From an uncultured Blastocatellia bacterium (lineage in GTDB: Bacteria > Acidobacteriota > Blastocatellia > Pyrinomonadales > Pyrinomonadaceae), in assembly GCA_946480785.1 (NCBI GenBank), contig CAMLLD010000027.1, positions 5,296 to 69,295 of the forward strand: 64,000 nt of DNA. The letters run 5' to 3'. The notes under the pieces were generated by a model. It searched no databases. It was not told where the DNA came from and worked only from the letters and a program-made list of their open reading frames with translations. Below, in pieces: positions 51,377 through 61,287 of this stretch (its first letter is position 1; every line of letters begins with the position of its first letter). The translations under genes were made by a program, and so were the position numbers.

Positions 51377-53794
51377 CTATTCGTAACGCAGCGCAACCAG
51401 CGGATCAACTTTCATCGCCCGTCGCGCGGGCACGTAACAAGCTAGCAAAGCCACAAGAATCAGTCCAACGGAGACTGTCGCGAACGTGGCGAGGTCGGTG
51501 GGCCGCACGTCGAATAACACCGCGACCATCAGGCGAGTCACTGCAAACGCGCCGGCGAGTCCAACGCCGACGCCGATCAAAGCGAGCGTCATTCCGTTCT
51601 TCAAAACCATCTTCAACACGTCGGTGGTGGACGCGCCGAGCGCCATGCGCACACCGATCTCGTTCGTGCGTTGCGCGACGGAGTAACTCACGACGCCGTA
51701 AATGCCGACGACGGCGAGCACGAGCGCGAGCGCGGCAAAGATGCCGACCAGGAACATACCGAAACGCCGTTGCGCGACTGACTGCGCCACGAGTTGGTCC
51801 ATCGTGTTGACGTTTGAGATTGCCACGCTGCGATCGAGTTCGCGTACCTTCGCCCGCGCGATCGAGATCACGCGCTGCGGATCGCCAGTGGTGCGGATAA
51901 CGACGACTGGACCAAATGGCGGGTTGGTGTTCGTGTGGTAATAGATCTCCGGACGCGGCGCAACGTCGAGTCCGAGATGGCGCACGCTGCCGACGACGCC
52001 GACGATCGTTTGCCACTGTGTCTGCTGGCCGTTTGAAGTCGCGGTGCTGATTCGTTTGCCGATCGGATCCTCGTTGGGCCAGAAGCGTTTGGCCATCGCT
52101 TCATTGATCACGACCGCGCCGGTGTTGTTGATGCTGTCCTGTTCGGTGACGAGCCGGCCTTTGAGCAATGGGATGCCCATCGTTTGAAAGTAGCCGGTGG
52201 TGGCGCGACGAAAATCGATCTCCGGGCGCTCGGCCGCGGGCACGCCTCTTCCTTCAATGGCGAGGAAAGTCGTGATGTTGTTGAGCGCGCTCATCAACGG
52301 CAGACGTGTGACGGCGCCGACGGACGCGACTTCGGGAGCGGCGGCGAGATTCGTTTCGAGTTGTTTGAGGAAAGCAGCACGCTTTTGCGGTTCGTTATAA
52401 CTCGTGTTCGGTAGGCCGATTTGCATCGTCAACACGTTCTCGGTGACGAAGCCGGGTTTGACGTCGAGCAGGTGCGCGAAGCTCTTGAGCAACAGCCCGG
52501 CACCGATGAGCAGGACCATCGCCATAGCGGTTTCCGCGATCACGAGCACTGAGCTCAGGCGTCGCTGGCCGGAGTCAGCGATGGCCGCGCGTCCACCTTC
52601 TTTCAAAGCGGTGTGCAGATCGAACTTCAACGTTTGCCACGCGGGCGCGAGGCCGAAGACGATTCCGGTGACGACGGACGCTGCCAGCGTGAATACAAGC
52701 ACGGTGAGATCGAGACGGATTTGGTTGTAACGCGGTAGCGGGATCGGATTGAGCGCGAGCAGAGCTTGTACGCCCCATGAACCAAGCAGTACGCCAGCGC
52801 CGCCGCCGAGCAGCGACAATGTGATGCTTTCGGTGAGTAGCTGTCGCAGCAGTCGCACGCGTCCGGCGCCGAGTGCCGCGCGCACTGCGATCTCTCGTTG
52901 CCGCGACGCGCTGCGCACGAGCATCAGGTTGACGATATTCGCGCAGGCAATCAACAACACGAGGCCAACCGCGCCGAGCAGCAGCCACAAGGCCGGACGC
53001 ACTTTCCCGGTGACTTGCTGATGCAACGGCACCGCGCGCAGGCCGATGCCGCTGTTCGAATCGGAATACTGTCCCGCCCACTGAGTCGCGATCGCACTCA
53101 GCTCTGCGTTAGCGGCCGCTGGCTTGAGATCATCATTGAGACGGCCGACAGCGGAGAGCAGTCGCACTTGGCGCGCGCTCGAAGCAAGTTGATTCTGCGC
53201 GAGCGGTACCCACACTTCGGCTGCGGGCTCGAGCAATTGAAAGTCCGCGGGCATGATGCCGATCACGGTGCTGTTAATACCGCTGAGTGCGATCGATTTA
53301 CCGACGATGTTCTCGTCGCCGCCAAAGCGACGCTGCCACAGGCTATGACTGATGATCGCGACAGGCGTTCCGCCGATGCGATCTTCTTCAGCGGTGAAAT
53401 TGCGTCCGCGTTCGGGCGCGACGCGCAACAGTTCGAGGAAGCTCGCGGACAGGTACATGCCCTGCAAAGGCTCGGCCTCGTCACCGCCGGTCGTCAACGT
53501 GAAGTTCCACAACGGCGACGCCGCGCCGACCGCGCTGAACGACTTTGTCTGGTTCTTTAGATCGTTGTAGTCTGGGAACGAGAGCGGCTGTTCCTGGTTG
53601 GTGTCTCTCGTGGTCCAGATCATCGCGAGGCGGTCGGCGTCCTGGAACGGTAGCGGGCGCAGGACCACAGCGTTCACTACCGTAAAGATCGCGGTGTTCG
53701 CGCCGATGCCGAGCGCAAGCGTAACGACGCAGACAAGGGTGAAGGTCGGGTGCTTGATTAGACTTCGGAGTCCGTAGCGGAGATCTTTTAGCAT
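51377..53794 (-). CDS. ADOP-family permease, array member 1
   Basis: 805 residues, MacB/FtsX-like but duplicated. An N-terminal helix is followed by [20 protein letters not shown] (TM at about 18-38) and a first periplasmic domain (about 50-250). An FtsX-type triple-helix block follows (about 285-400, with [22 protein letters not shown]), then a second periplasmic domain (about 440-650, with [14 protein letters not shown]) and a second FtsX block (about 685-795). It ends in the family tail A-M-K-V-D-P-L-V-A-L-R-Y-E. No ATPase gene is nearby, hence 'orphan'. Transport or mechanotransmission is assumed from the MacB relation; the substrate is unknown. Gap to member 2 is 7 nt. Confidence 0.92.
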   Translation of the reverse strand: MLKDLRYGLRSLIKHPTFTLVCVVTLALGIGANTAIFTVVNAVVLRPLPFQDADRLAMIWTTRDTNQEQPLSFPDYNDLKNQTKSFSAVGAASPLWNFTLTTGGDEAEPLQGMYLSASFLELLRVAPERGRNFTAEEDRIGGTPVAIISHSLWQRRFGGDENIVGKSIALSGINSTVIGIMPADFQLLEPAAEVWVPLAQNQLASSARQVRLLSAVGRLNDDLKPAAANAELSAIATQWAGQYSDSNSGIGLRAVPLHQQVTGKVRPALWLLLGAVGLVLLIACANIVNLMLVRSASRQREIAVRAALGAGRVRLLRQLLTESITLSLLGGGAGVLLGSWGVQALLALNPIPLPRYNQIRLDLTVLVFTLAASVVTGIVFGLAPAWQTLKFDLHTALKEGGRAAIADSGQRRLSSVLVIAETAMAMVLLIGAGLLLKSFAHLLDVKPGFVTENVLTMQIGLPNTSYNEPQKRAAFLKQLETNLAAAPEVASVGAVTRLPLMSALNNITTFLAIEGRGVPAAERPEIDFRRATTGYFQTMGIPLLKGRLVTEQDSINNTGAVVINEAMAKRFWPNEDPIGKRISTATSNGQQTQWQTIVGVVGSVRHLGLDVAPRPEIYYHTNTNPPFGPVVVIRTTGDPQRVISIARAKVRELDRSVAISNVNTMDQLVAQSVAQRRFGMFLVGIFAALALVLAVVGIYGVVSYSVAQRTNEIGVRMALGASTTDVLKMVLKNGMTLALIGVGVGLAGAFAVTRLMVAVLFDVRPTDLATFATVSVGLILVALLACYVPARRAMKVDPLVALRYE

Positions 53795-53801
53795 GGGATT
53801 T

Positions 53802-56237
53802 TTACTCGTAGCGTAAACAGATCAATGGATCTACTGCGGTGGCACGTCGAGCGGGAAGCAAACAAGCGAGCAACGCCGCCGCGAGACAAACTAATCCAGT
53901 GGTTACGAAGACGACCGGGTCTGACGGCGACACGCCGAATAACAAACTTGACATCAAGCGCGTCAATCCAAGCGCTGCTGCGAATCCGATTGCCGCGCCT
54001 GCGCAAGCGAGTCCAATCCCCTTCCCTAGGACCAGCCACAAGATCGATCTCTTCGCTGCACCGAGCGCGGTGCGAATTCCGATCTCCTTTGTGCGCAGAG
54101 CAGTCGCGTAAGAAATGACGCTGTAGATCCCGACAGTCGACAACAACAGCGCAATCGCCGCGAAGAGGCCGAGCACGATCGTGTTGAAGCGGCGTGGCGC
54201 GGTCGTCGCCGCGACGACCTCGTTCATCGTCTTGATGCTCGTTAACGGTTGCGCGGGATCGATCGCGGTTACTTGCTTGCGGATCGCGCTCGCCAGCGTC
54301 GCCGCAGGGAGTACGCTGCGCACGAATAAGTAACGATGTCGTTGGATAGCCGGGGTGCGCGATAGATACCAGTCAGGCGCGGCTTGCGCATCAACCGCGC
54401 CGTGGGGAACATCCTTCGCTACGCCGACAATTGTCACCCACGGATTGTCTGCACGTGGCAGTCCGAGCGTTACGCGCTTGGCGATCGGATCTTCGTTGGG
54501 CCAGAAGCGCGCAGCCATTCTTTCATTGATCACAGCGACAGGCGGCGCCGCGGGATCGAGATCCTGCGATGTCAGGTCGCGACCTTTCGCGAGTGGAATG
54601 CCGAGCGTCTTTAGATAGTTTGGCCCAACGACCTGCCAGCCCGCGGTCGTCAAATTCGCCGGATCGAGTTTGCGCCCTTCGATCGCAAACGGATCGTTTC
54701 CCGCGGCGCCGCTTAACGGCTGTTGCGTGCTGAAGCTCACAGATTGCACGCCCGGCGTTGCTTCGACACGCTGCACGAGGTCGCGAAAGAAGTTCGAAGC
54801 ATCGCGCTCTTCACGATAGACCGACGAGGAGAGATCGATTTCCGCAGATAACAGGTTCTCCGCTACAAGCCCGGGATCCACGCGTTGTAAATTGAAGAGA
54901 CTCTTAACTAAGAGTCCCGATCCCACCAAAAGCAACACCGCAAGCGAGACTTCCGCGATCACGAGCATGTCCGACCAACGTCCCGGTCCAGCAGAACTAT
55001 TCAAGCTTGTGCGACTAAGCGAATCACGCAGATCAAGACGTCTTAGCTGCCTTAACGGCACGAGCCCAAACACGACACTGATCACAAGCGCCACCAACGC
55101 AGTGAATCCAAACACACGCACGTCGATCGTAAGCTCCTGCGCGCGCGGCAAAATATTCGGCCCAAACGCGACCAGCAGATCGATGCCCCAACGCGCAAAC
55201 AACAAACTCAGCGCCGCCGCAGCCGCAGTCAACAAAAATCCCTCAAGCACCAACTGCCTAACCAATCGCCATCGTCCCGCGCCCAACGCTGCGCGTATCG
55301 CCAATTCCCGCTCCCTCCGCGCCGCCCGCAACAACAACAAGTTGCCTACGTTCGCAGCCGCAATCAACAACAGCACACCGACTGCTACAAGCAACACCAG
55401 CAGCGGCCTGCGCGCTCCCCCAACAATCTCCTCCTGCAACGGAACGACACTTATCCGCCAACCGCCGTCTTCACCATTCGGCCCACGATACCCACGCAGC
55501 TCCCGCTCGAACCTTGCGCCCACCGCATCCATCCGCGCGCGCGCCTGGTCGAGCGTCACGTTCGGCGCGAGCCGCCCAAGCACTACTAGAAAGTACGGAC
55601 CACGCCGGTTCACCACGTCGTCAGTCGAATAAGACAACGGCGTCCACAAATCCGCCGGCTCACTCCCACGCAAACCGGGATGTGGAAACTGAAACGACGC
55701 CGGCATCACGCCAAAGACCGTATAACTCTCGTTATCGAGTGAGATCTGTTGATTAACGATCGCAGGCGAGCCACCAAAGCGTCGTTGCCAGTAGCCGTAA
55801 CTCAACACAACGACGCGCGAATCCCTCTCCGCCTCACTAAACACACGCCCCGCAATCGGCGTCGCTTCGAGCAGCGGAAACAGATTGCTCGAAACGTGTG
55901 CGCCGGTGACTCGTTCCGGCTCGCCACCGGCCGACACGTTGAAACTGTGGTTCGCGTAAGCGGCCATAGCGTCAAACACCTTCGTCTCATGCGCGTAGTC
56001 CTCAAACTCCGCGGCCTTCGCGGGCAGACGCTCGATCTGCAACTGCCGGTAATTACCCCAGATGACTTGCAGCCGCTCCGAGTGTGGATAAGGCAGCGGC
56101 CGCAACAGCACGCTGTTCACGAGACTGAAGATCGTCGTGGTCCCACCAATCCCGAGCGCGAGCGTAAACACAACCACCAGAGCAAAGCCCGGTTGTTTCA
56201 GTAGACTCCGCAACGCATAACGGAGATCCGTGTTCAT
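53802..56237 (-). CDS. ADOP-family permease, array member 2
   Basis: 811 residues from ATG 56237 ([15 protein letters not shown]). The open frame extends 24 codons upstream, but the extra residues overlap the end of member 3. Same architecture as its neighbours: [20 protein letters not shown] at the first helix, [14 protein letters not shown] in the second periplasmic domain, and tail [13 protein letters not shown]. It differs from the others in GGTT replacing GANT after LALGI, and in an extended [13 protein letters not shown] loop. The start codon lies within the ATCCGTGTTCATCTGTGG phrase. Confidence 0.9.
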   Translation of the reverse strand: MNTDLRYALRSLLKQPGFALVVVFTLALGIGGTTTIFSLVNSVLLRPLPYPHSERLQVIWGNYRQLQIERLPAKAAEFEDYAHETKVFDAMAAYANHSFNVSAGGEPERVTGAHVSSNLFPLLEATPIAGRVFSEAERDSRVVVLSYGYWQRRFGGSPAIVNQQISLDNESYTVFGVMPASFQFPHPGLRGSEPADLWTPLSYSTDDVVNRRGPYFLVVLGRLAPNVTLDQARARMDAVGARFERELRGYRGPNGEDGGWRISVVPLQEEIVGGARRPLLVLLVAVGVLLLIAAANVGNLLLLRAARRERELAIRAALGAGRWRLVRQLVLEGFLLTAAAAALSLLFARWGIDLLVAFGPNILPRAQELTIDVRVFGFTALVALVISVVFGLVPLRQLRRLDLRDSLSRTSLNSSAGPGRWSDMLVIAEVSLAVLLLVGSGLLVKSLFNLQRVDPGLVAENLLSAEIDLSSSVYREERDASNFFRDLVQRVEATPGVQSVSFSTQQPLSGAAGNDPFAIEGRKLDPANLTTAGWQVVGPNYLKTLGIPLAKGRDLTSQDLDPAAPPVAVINERMAARFWPNEDPIAKRVTLGLPRADNPWVTIVGVAKDVPHGAVDAQAAPDWYLSRTPAIQRHRYLFVRSVLPAATLASAIRKQVTAIDPAQPLTSIKTMNEVVAATTAPRRFNTIVLGLFAAIALLLSTVGIYSVISYATALRTKEIGIRTALGAAKRSILWLVLGKGIGLACAGAAIGFAAALGLTRLMSSLLFGVSPSDPVVFVTTGLVCLAAALLACLLPARRATAVDPLICLRYE

Positions 56238-56245
56238 CTGTGGCC
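56226..56245 (+). repeat. ATCCGTGTTCATCTGTGGCC phrase between ADOP genes
   Basis: A 20-bp sequence matching 63755-63774 except for one T/C. It spans the start codon of member 2 (CAT at 56235-56237) and touches the stop of member 3 at 56246. Related forms are at 51347 and 44451. Confidence 0.75.
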
Positions 56246-58723
56246 TTATTCGTACCGCAACGAGATCGTCGGCTCCACTTTCGTCGCTCTTCTTCCCGGC
56301 AGGTAACACGCCAGCAACGCCACCGTCACCAGCAACACCGAGATCGCGGTGAACGTCGTCACGTCGGTCGGCCTTACGCCAAACAGCATCGTCTCCATCA
56401 ACCGCGTCAACCCAAACGCCGCCAGCAAACCGATCCCAATCCCCAGCAGCGTCAGCTTCATGCCGTGGCCCAGGATCATCGTAAACACGTCGCGCGGCCG
56501 CGCGCCGATCGCCATGCGAATGCCGATCTCGTGGGTGCGTTGCGTCACCGAGTAAGACATCACGCCATAGATGCCGACGATCGCCAGCACGAGCGCGATG
56601 CCCGCGAAGAGACTCAGCAGCGTCAGGTTCAAACGCTCCGGCGCGACCGACTCGCCGCGGATCTGGTCCATCGTGCGCGGATTGTAAATCGGCTGATCGG
56701 GATCGATCTCTTTCACCGCTCCCCGCACCGACGAGAGCAACTGGTTCGGATCGGACGAGCCCTTGACGATCACCGTCATGCCGCCGTTCGGCACTTGCGC
56801 AAAGGGAAAGTAGCCCTGCACGCGATCGCTGTTCTGGTTCAGGCTCTCCATCTTCACCCGCCCGACCACGCCGATCACTTCGACCTTCTGCGGATCATCA
56901 TAGTCGCCAAAATTGATGCGTTTACCGATTGGATCCTCATTGGGCCAATAACGGCGGGCGAATTCGTCGTCGATGACAACTTTATTCAACGCGGCAATCT
57001 GGCGCTCGTTCTCGTCCAGCTTGCTCAAGTCGCGGCCGATAAGATTCGAGCGATCGTCGTGCTCATTGAACACGCGACCGCGCAACACGGGGATGTTCAT
57101 CGCGCGGAAATATTCCGGCGTCACCAGACACGCTTCCATCAACGGCGCTTGATCGCGCGGCGGCGGCGGTTGCCCATCGATCGTAAAACCCGTCTGCCAG
57201 CCGTTGTTGCCGAGCGGCAGTCCTGACGCAGCCGCCGCCGATTCAACTCCCGGCAACGCGCGCAGGTTTTCCAGCAGCCGGTTGTAGAACGACGCTTGCG
57301 CTTCCTCCGTCGCGTACTTCCGCTGCGGCAACGACACGCTGAAGCTCGTCAGGTGTTCGTAAGAGAAACCCGGATTCACTTTTTGCAGCAGGTAGAAACT
57401 GCGAATCATCAAACCCGCGCCGATCAACAGCACCAGCGTCGTGGCCATCTGCACCACGACCAGCGAGCTGCGCAACCAATGGCGTCCCGTCATGCCGCGA
57501 CCGGTCTCTTTCAACGTTTCGTGCACATCGACTTCGCCCGCCTGGAGCGCGGGGATGAGTCCGAACAAAATGCCGGTGACGAAGCAAACGGCGACCGTAA
57601 AGCCGAGCACCGTCCAGTCGAGCCCGATCTCACGCGACCGTGGAATCGCTGTCGGACTGACATACAAGATCAGATCGATACCGCCGCGGGCCAGCAACAA
57701 ACCAAGCGCGCCGCCGATCAACGAGAGCAGAATGCTTTCAGTCAACAACTGCCGCATCAGACGCCAGCGACTCGCGCCCAACGCCGTGCGCACCGCCATC
57801 TCCTTACGGCGTGCAGTCGCGCGCGCGAGCAGCAGGTTCGCGATGTTGGCGCACGCGATCAGCAGCACAAAACCGACCGCAGCGAAGATCACCCACAGCG
57901 CGCGCCGGATGTCGCTCACGTAAATCTCGAGCAGCGATCTAAAACGCACGCGATTGCCGGAATTCGTATCGGGATACTGTTTCTCAAGATTCGCGGCGAT
58001 GTTGTTCAGGTCGGCGTCGGCCTGCGCCATAGTCACACCCGGTTTCAAACGGGCGATGGCGTACAAGCCCGGATGGTTACCCCGACTCTTCCAGCTCGCC
58101 TGGTCCGAGAGTTGGCCCACCGGCACCCACAGATCCGAACGCGTCGAGCTCGGACTTGGACCATCGAAGTTATCCGGCATCACGCCGATCACGACGTAGC
58201 TCTTGCTGTTGAGCGTGATCGATTGATTGAGAATGCTCATCTGGCCGCCGAAACGGCGCTGCCACAGACCATAGCTCAACACGACGACGGGCGTGCCGCC
58301 GGGTTTGTCTTCTTCGTTCGTGAAGACGCGGCCATGCAGCGCGTTGACTCGCAGCACCGAAAACATGTCGGCGGACATCTGCGTGGTGATGAGCCGTTCG
58401 GCGTCGCCGGTGCCGGTGAGGTTGTAACTGCCGCGATTGTAGACGCCGATCTTTTCGAACGTCTGATTGTGTTCGCGCCAGTCGAGGAAGTTCGGATAGG
58501 AGATCGACATCTCGTCGAGCACCGGGCTCTTCTCGTTTAGAAAAACGAGACGGTCCGCCTCGGCGTATGGCAGTGGCCGCAGCAGCACGGTGTTGACGAC
58601 GCTGAAGATCGCGCTGTTCGCGCCGATGCCGAGTGCGAGCGCAAGGATCACGATCGCGCTAATAGCACGGTTCTTCCAGAGCATCCGCATGCCATAACGG
58701 ATGTCTTGCCAGAGTGTGGCCAT
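56246..58723 (-). CDS. ADOP-family permease, array member 3
   Basis: 825 residues. The first helix has [23 protein letters not shown]. The first periplasmic domain has [28 protein letters not shown], and the first FtsX block contains [37 protein letters not shown] lies in the second periplasmic domain and the tail is [13 protein letters not shown]. The second periplasmic domain carries an insert rich in Asp/Asn/Arg ([24 protein letters not shown] region) not present in the other copies. It is separated from member 4 by 98 bp holding an 81-bp palindrome, so it may start its own transcript. Confidence 0.92.
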   Translation of the reverse strand: MATLWQDIRYGMRMLWKNRAISAIVILALALGIGANSAIFSVVNTVLLRPLPYAEADRLVFLNEKSPVLDEMSISYPNFLDWREHNQTFEKIGVYNRGSYNLTGTGDAERLITTQMSADMFSVLRVNALHGRVFTNEEDKPGGTPVVVLSYGLWQRRFGGQMSILNQSITLNSKSYVVIGVMPDNFDGPSPSSTRSDLWVPVGQLSDQASWKSRGNHPGLYAIARLKPGVTMAQADADLNNIAANLEKQYPDTNSGNRVRFRSLLEIYVSDIRRALWVIFAAVGFVLLIACANIANLLLARATARRKEMAVRTALGASRWRLMRQLLTESILLSLIGGALGLLLARGGIDLILYVSPTAIPRSREIGLDWTVLGFTVAVCFVTGILFGLIPALQAGEVDVHETLKETGRGMTGRHWLRSSLVVVQMATTLVLLIGAGLMIRSFYLLQKVNPGFSYEHLTSFSVSLPQRKYATEEAQASFYNRLLENLRALPGVESAAAASGLPLGNNGWQTGFTIDGQPPPPRDQAPLMEACLVTPEYFRAMNIPVLRGRVFNEHDDRSNLIGRDLSKLDENERQIAALNKVVIDDEFARRYWPNEDPIGKRINFGDYDDPQKVEVIGVVGRVKMESLNQNSDRVQGYFPFAQVPNGGMTVIVKGSSDPNQLLSSVRGAVKEIDPDQPIYNPRTMDQIRGESVAPERLNLTLLSLFAGIALVLAIVGIYGVMSYSVTQRTHEIGIRMAIGARPRDVFTMILGHGMKLTLLGIGIGLLAAFGLTRLMETMLFGVRPTDVTTFTAISVLLVTVALLACYLPGRRATKVEPTISLRYE

Positions 58724-58737
58724 AGTTTTCTCCTATC

Positions 58738-58818
58738 TTTGGAGTGCGGCGGCTTGACGCCGCTTTCATCGCTCACGCATCAACGGACCAAAGCGGCGAC
58801 GAGTCGCCGCACTCCAAA
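58738..58818. repeat. 81-bp palindromic element between ADOP members 3 and 4
   Basis: TTTGGAGTGCGGCGGCTTGA at the left end pairs with the right end CGCCGCACTCCAAA. Inner arms CGCCGCTTT and AAAGCGGCG are also complementary. A short central loop remains. Size and shape fit a REP or MITE-like mobile palindrome. The element fills nearly all of the gap and could also act as terminator or processing signal. Confidence 0.8.
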
Positions 58819-58821
58819 TCG

Positions 58822-61269
58822 CTATTCGTACCTTAGCGCAATCAGCGGATCCACTTTCGTCGCGCGTCTTGCGGGAACCCAGCACGCGAGTAATGCGGTC
58901 AGCGTCAATACCACCACAACGCCCGCGAAGATCGTGGTGTCGGTCGGTGTCACACCAAACAGCAAACCGCGCATCAACCGCGTCAACGCAAACGCAGCCG
59001 CGAGACCAATCGCTTCGCCGATCAACGCGAGCATCATTCCCTGACGAAGCACGAGCTTCAACACGTCGGTCACATTCGCGCCGAGCGCCATGCGAATGCC
59101 GAGCTCCTGCGTGCGCTGCGTGACCGCGTAAGACAACAGCCCGTAGATGCCGACTGCGGACAGCAGCAAGGCAAGACCGCCGAACAGCATCATCAAAAGC
59201 ATGTTGAGACGTGGTTGCGCGATACTGTCGGAGACGATCTGCTCGAGCGTGTTGATGTTCGCCAGCGGTTGATTCGGATCGATGGACCAGACGGCCTGGC
59301 GCACCGCGGCGATAATCGACTTCGGATCATTTGACGTGCGCACGAGCAGCGTCATGTCCGTTAATGGCGACTGCGACGCGGGCAGATAATACGCCGGTTC
59401 AGAAGCAGCAGCGAGCCCGCCAAACTTCACGTCGCCCACGACACCGACGATCTCGAACGTCGTCAGTCGCTGATTCTTCCAGATTCTTCCCGGCGGACTC
59501 GGTTTGAGATGTCGTCCAAGTGGATCTTCATTCGGGAAGTAATGCCGCACAAAAGCTTCATTCACGATGGCCGCGCCCGGATGTTCGGCGTCGTCCTGCG
59601 GCGTGAACGCGCGGCCGCGAATGATGTGCGCGCCGACGGTGTTGAAGTAATCAGAGCCTACGGGTATGAAGTTCGCGTTTTGCGATCGAGTCTCAACGGA
59701 CGCAACGCGTCCTTCGATTTCGAACGAGTCGACCCAATTCGATCGCAACGGCGGGTCGTAAGCAATCGTCGCTGACTCCACGCCGGGCAAGGCGGAGACG
59801 TGTTCCAGCAGTTGTTTGAAGAAGTTGTTGACGTCGACGGGTTCTTTGTACTTCGCGTAAGGCAAATTCAGATCGGCCGACAACACGCGTTCCGACTTGA
59901 AGCCCGGATCGACTTGTTGCAGCCGCCAGAAACTCTTTATCAGCAGACCCGCGCCGACGACGAGCATCACCGCCACGCTCACCTGAAACACGACCAGCAA
60001 CTGGCGAAAACGCAAACGCGCCGCACCCGGCCCGGACGTGCGTCCACTCTGCTCGAGCGCGGTCTGCAAATCCGGTTTCGACGCGTGCCACGCCGGCACC
60101 AGACCAAACAACAAACACGTTACGAGCGATAACAGCAACGTGAACCCAAGCACGCGCCAGTCGAGACCAACATGGGCGAGCCGCGGAATCTGTTGCGGAA
60201 CGAATCTCAACAGAACCTTCAAGCCGACTTCAGCGACGCCGAGTCCCGCGACAGTTCCGATCACCGAAAGCAACAACCCTTCGACGAAGAACTGCCGCAC
60301 CAGCGTCGCGCGCCCGGCGCCGAGCGCCGCGCGAATCGCAATCTCTTTCGTGCGCGCCGCGTGTTGGGCCAACAACAGCCCGGCGATGTTCGCGCACGCA
60401 ATCAACAACACCATCCCGACCGCGACGAGTAACGTCACCAGCGCGGGCCTGACATTTCCCACCACTTCGTTGAGAAACGGATTGACGATGATGCCCTCGC
60501 CACGATTGGCTTCGTACTCCTGCGCGAGCCGCGCGCCGATGGTGTTCATCTCGGTCTGGGCCTGCTCGATCGTGACGCCCGGCTTCATCCGTGCCAGCAC
60601 TCCCATCACGTGCGCACTGCGCAGTGCCGCAAGGTTCGCCATGTACGACATGGTCTTCCAGTAGTCCTGGCTCTGTTCGTCAAAGTCGATGCGGCCGGCG
60701 GTTGTCGGATGCAACGGATAAATTCCCGCGGGCATGACGCCGATCACGGTGTAGCTCGCGCCGTCGAGCGTCACGTTGCGATTGATGATGTTCGGATCGC
60801 CGCCGTAGCGACGTTGCCATAGACCATAACCGAGAATGACGACGCGATCGTTTCCGAGTTGATACTCTTCGGTCGTGAACGTGCGGCCCAGCATCGGTTG
60901 CACCCCAACGACTTCAAAGTAACCGGGCGTAACCGCAGTGCCCGACAACTGCTCGGGATCGCCGTCGCCGGTGAGCGTCGCAGTCGAAGCGCCAAACGCA
61001 ACGACGTCTGTAAAAACCGTGTTCTGCTTTTTCCAGTCGAAGAAGTTTGCGGGCGCGACGCGCCAGCGCCCGTGCTCGGGCACGTTCTCCCACAGCGAAA
61101 CGAGCCGGTCCGGATTCTGGTAAGGCAGCGGTTGCAGCAGCACTGCGCTGACGACGCTGAAGATCGCGGTGTTGGCGCCGATGCCGAGTGCGAGCGTGAG
61201 CACTGCAATGATCGACACGCCCGGGTTCTTCGCCAACATGCGTAAGCCGTAACGAAGATCTTTAAGCAT
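58822..61269 (-). CDS. ADOP-family permease, array member 4
   Basis: 815 residues. [20 protein letters not shown] lies at the first helix, and VILGYGLWQRRYGGDPNIINR in the first periplasmic domain. IACANIAGLLLAQHAARTKE opens the first FtsX block. RHYFPNEDPLGRHLKPSPPG lies in the second periplasmic domain, and the tail is A-T-K-V-D-P-L-I-A-L-R-Y-E. The PNEDPLG motif differs from PNEDPIG of members 1-3, and an extra SPPGRIWKNQ loop follows. It lies 18 nt after member 5, and a divergent REP-like palindrome lies at its 3' end. Confidence 0.92.
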   Translation of the reverse strand: MLKDLRYGLRMLAKNPGVSIIAVLTLALGIGANTAIFSVVSAVLLQPLPYQNPDRLVSLWENVPEHGRWRVAPANFFDWKKQNTVFTDVVAFGASTATLTGDGDPEQLSGTAVTPGYFEVVGVQPMLGRTFTTEEYQLGNDRVVILGYGLWQRRYGGDPNIINRNVTLDGASYTVIGVMPAGIYPLHPTTAGRIDFDEQSQDYWKTMSYMANLAALRSAHVMGVLARMKPGVTIEQAQTEMNTIGARLAQEYEANRGEGIIVNPFLNEVVGNVRPALVTLLVAVGMVLLIACANIAGLLLAQHAARTKEIAIRAALGAGRATLVRQFFVEGLLLSVIGTVAGLGVAEVGLKVLLRFVPQQIPRLAHVGLDWRVLGFTLLLSLVTCLLFGLVPAWHASKPDLQTALEQSGRTSGPGAARLRFRQLLVVFQVSVAVMLVVGAGLLIKSFWRLQQVDPGFKSERVLSADLNLPYAKYKEPVDVNNFFKQLLEHVSALPGVESATIAYDPPLRSNWVDSFEIEGRVASVETRSQNANFIPVGSDYFNTVGAHIIRGRAFTPQDDAEHPGAAIVNEAFVRHYFPNEDPLGRHLKPSPPGRIWKNQRLTTFEIVGVVGDVKFGGLAAASEPAYYLPASQSPLTDMTLLVRTSNDPKSIIAAVRQAVWSIDPNQPLANINTLEQIVSDSIAQPRLNMLLMMLFGGLALLLSAVGIYGLLSYAVTQRTQELGIRMALGANVTDVLKLVLRQGMMLALIGEAIGLAAAFALTRLMRGLLFGVTPTDTTIFAGVVVVLTLTALLACWVPARRATKVDPLIALRYE

Positions 61270-61287
61270 ATTTTGTGTCCGTGGTTT

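Noticed and set aside
57296..58540. 414-residue rightward open frame over ADOP member 3
   Set aside because: Antisense shadow in GC-rich sequence; no recognisable domain.
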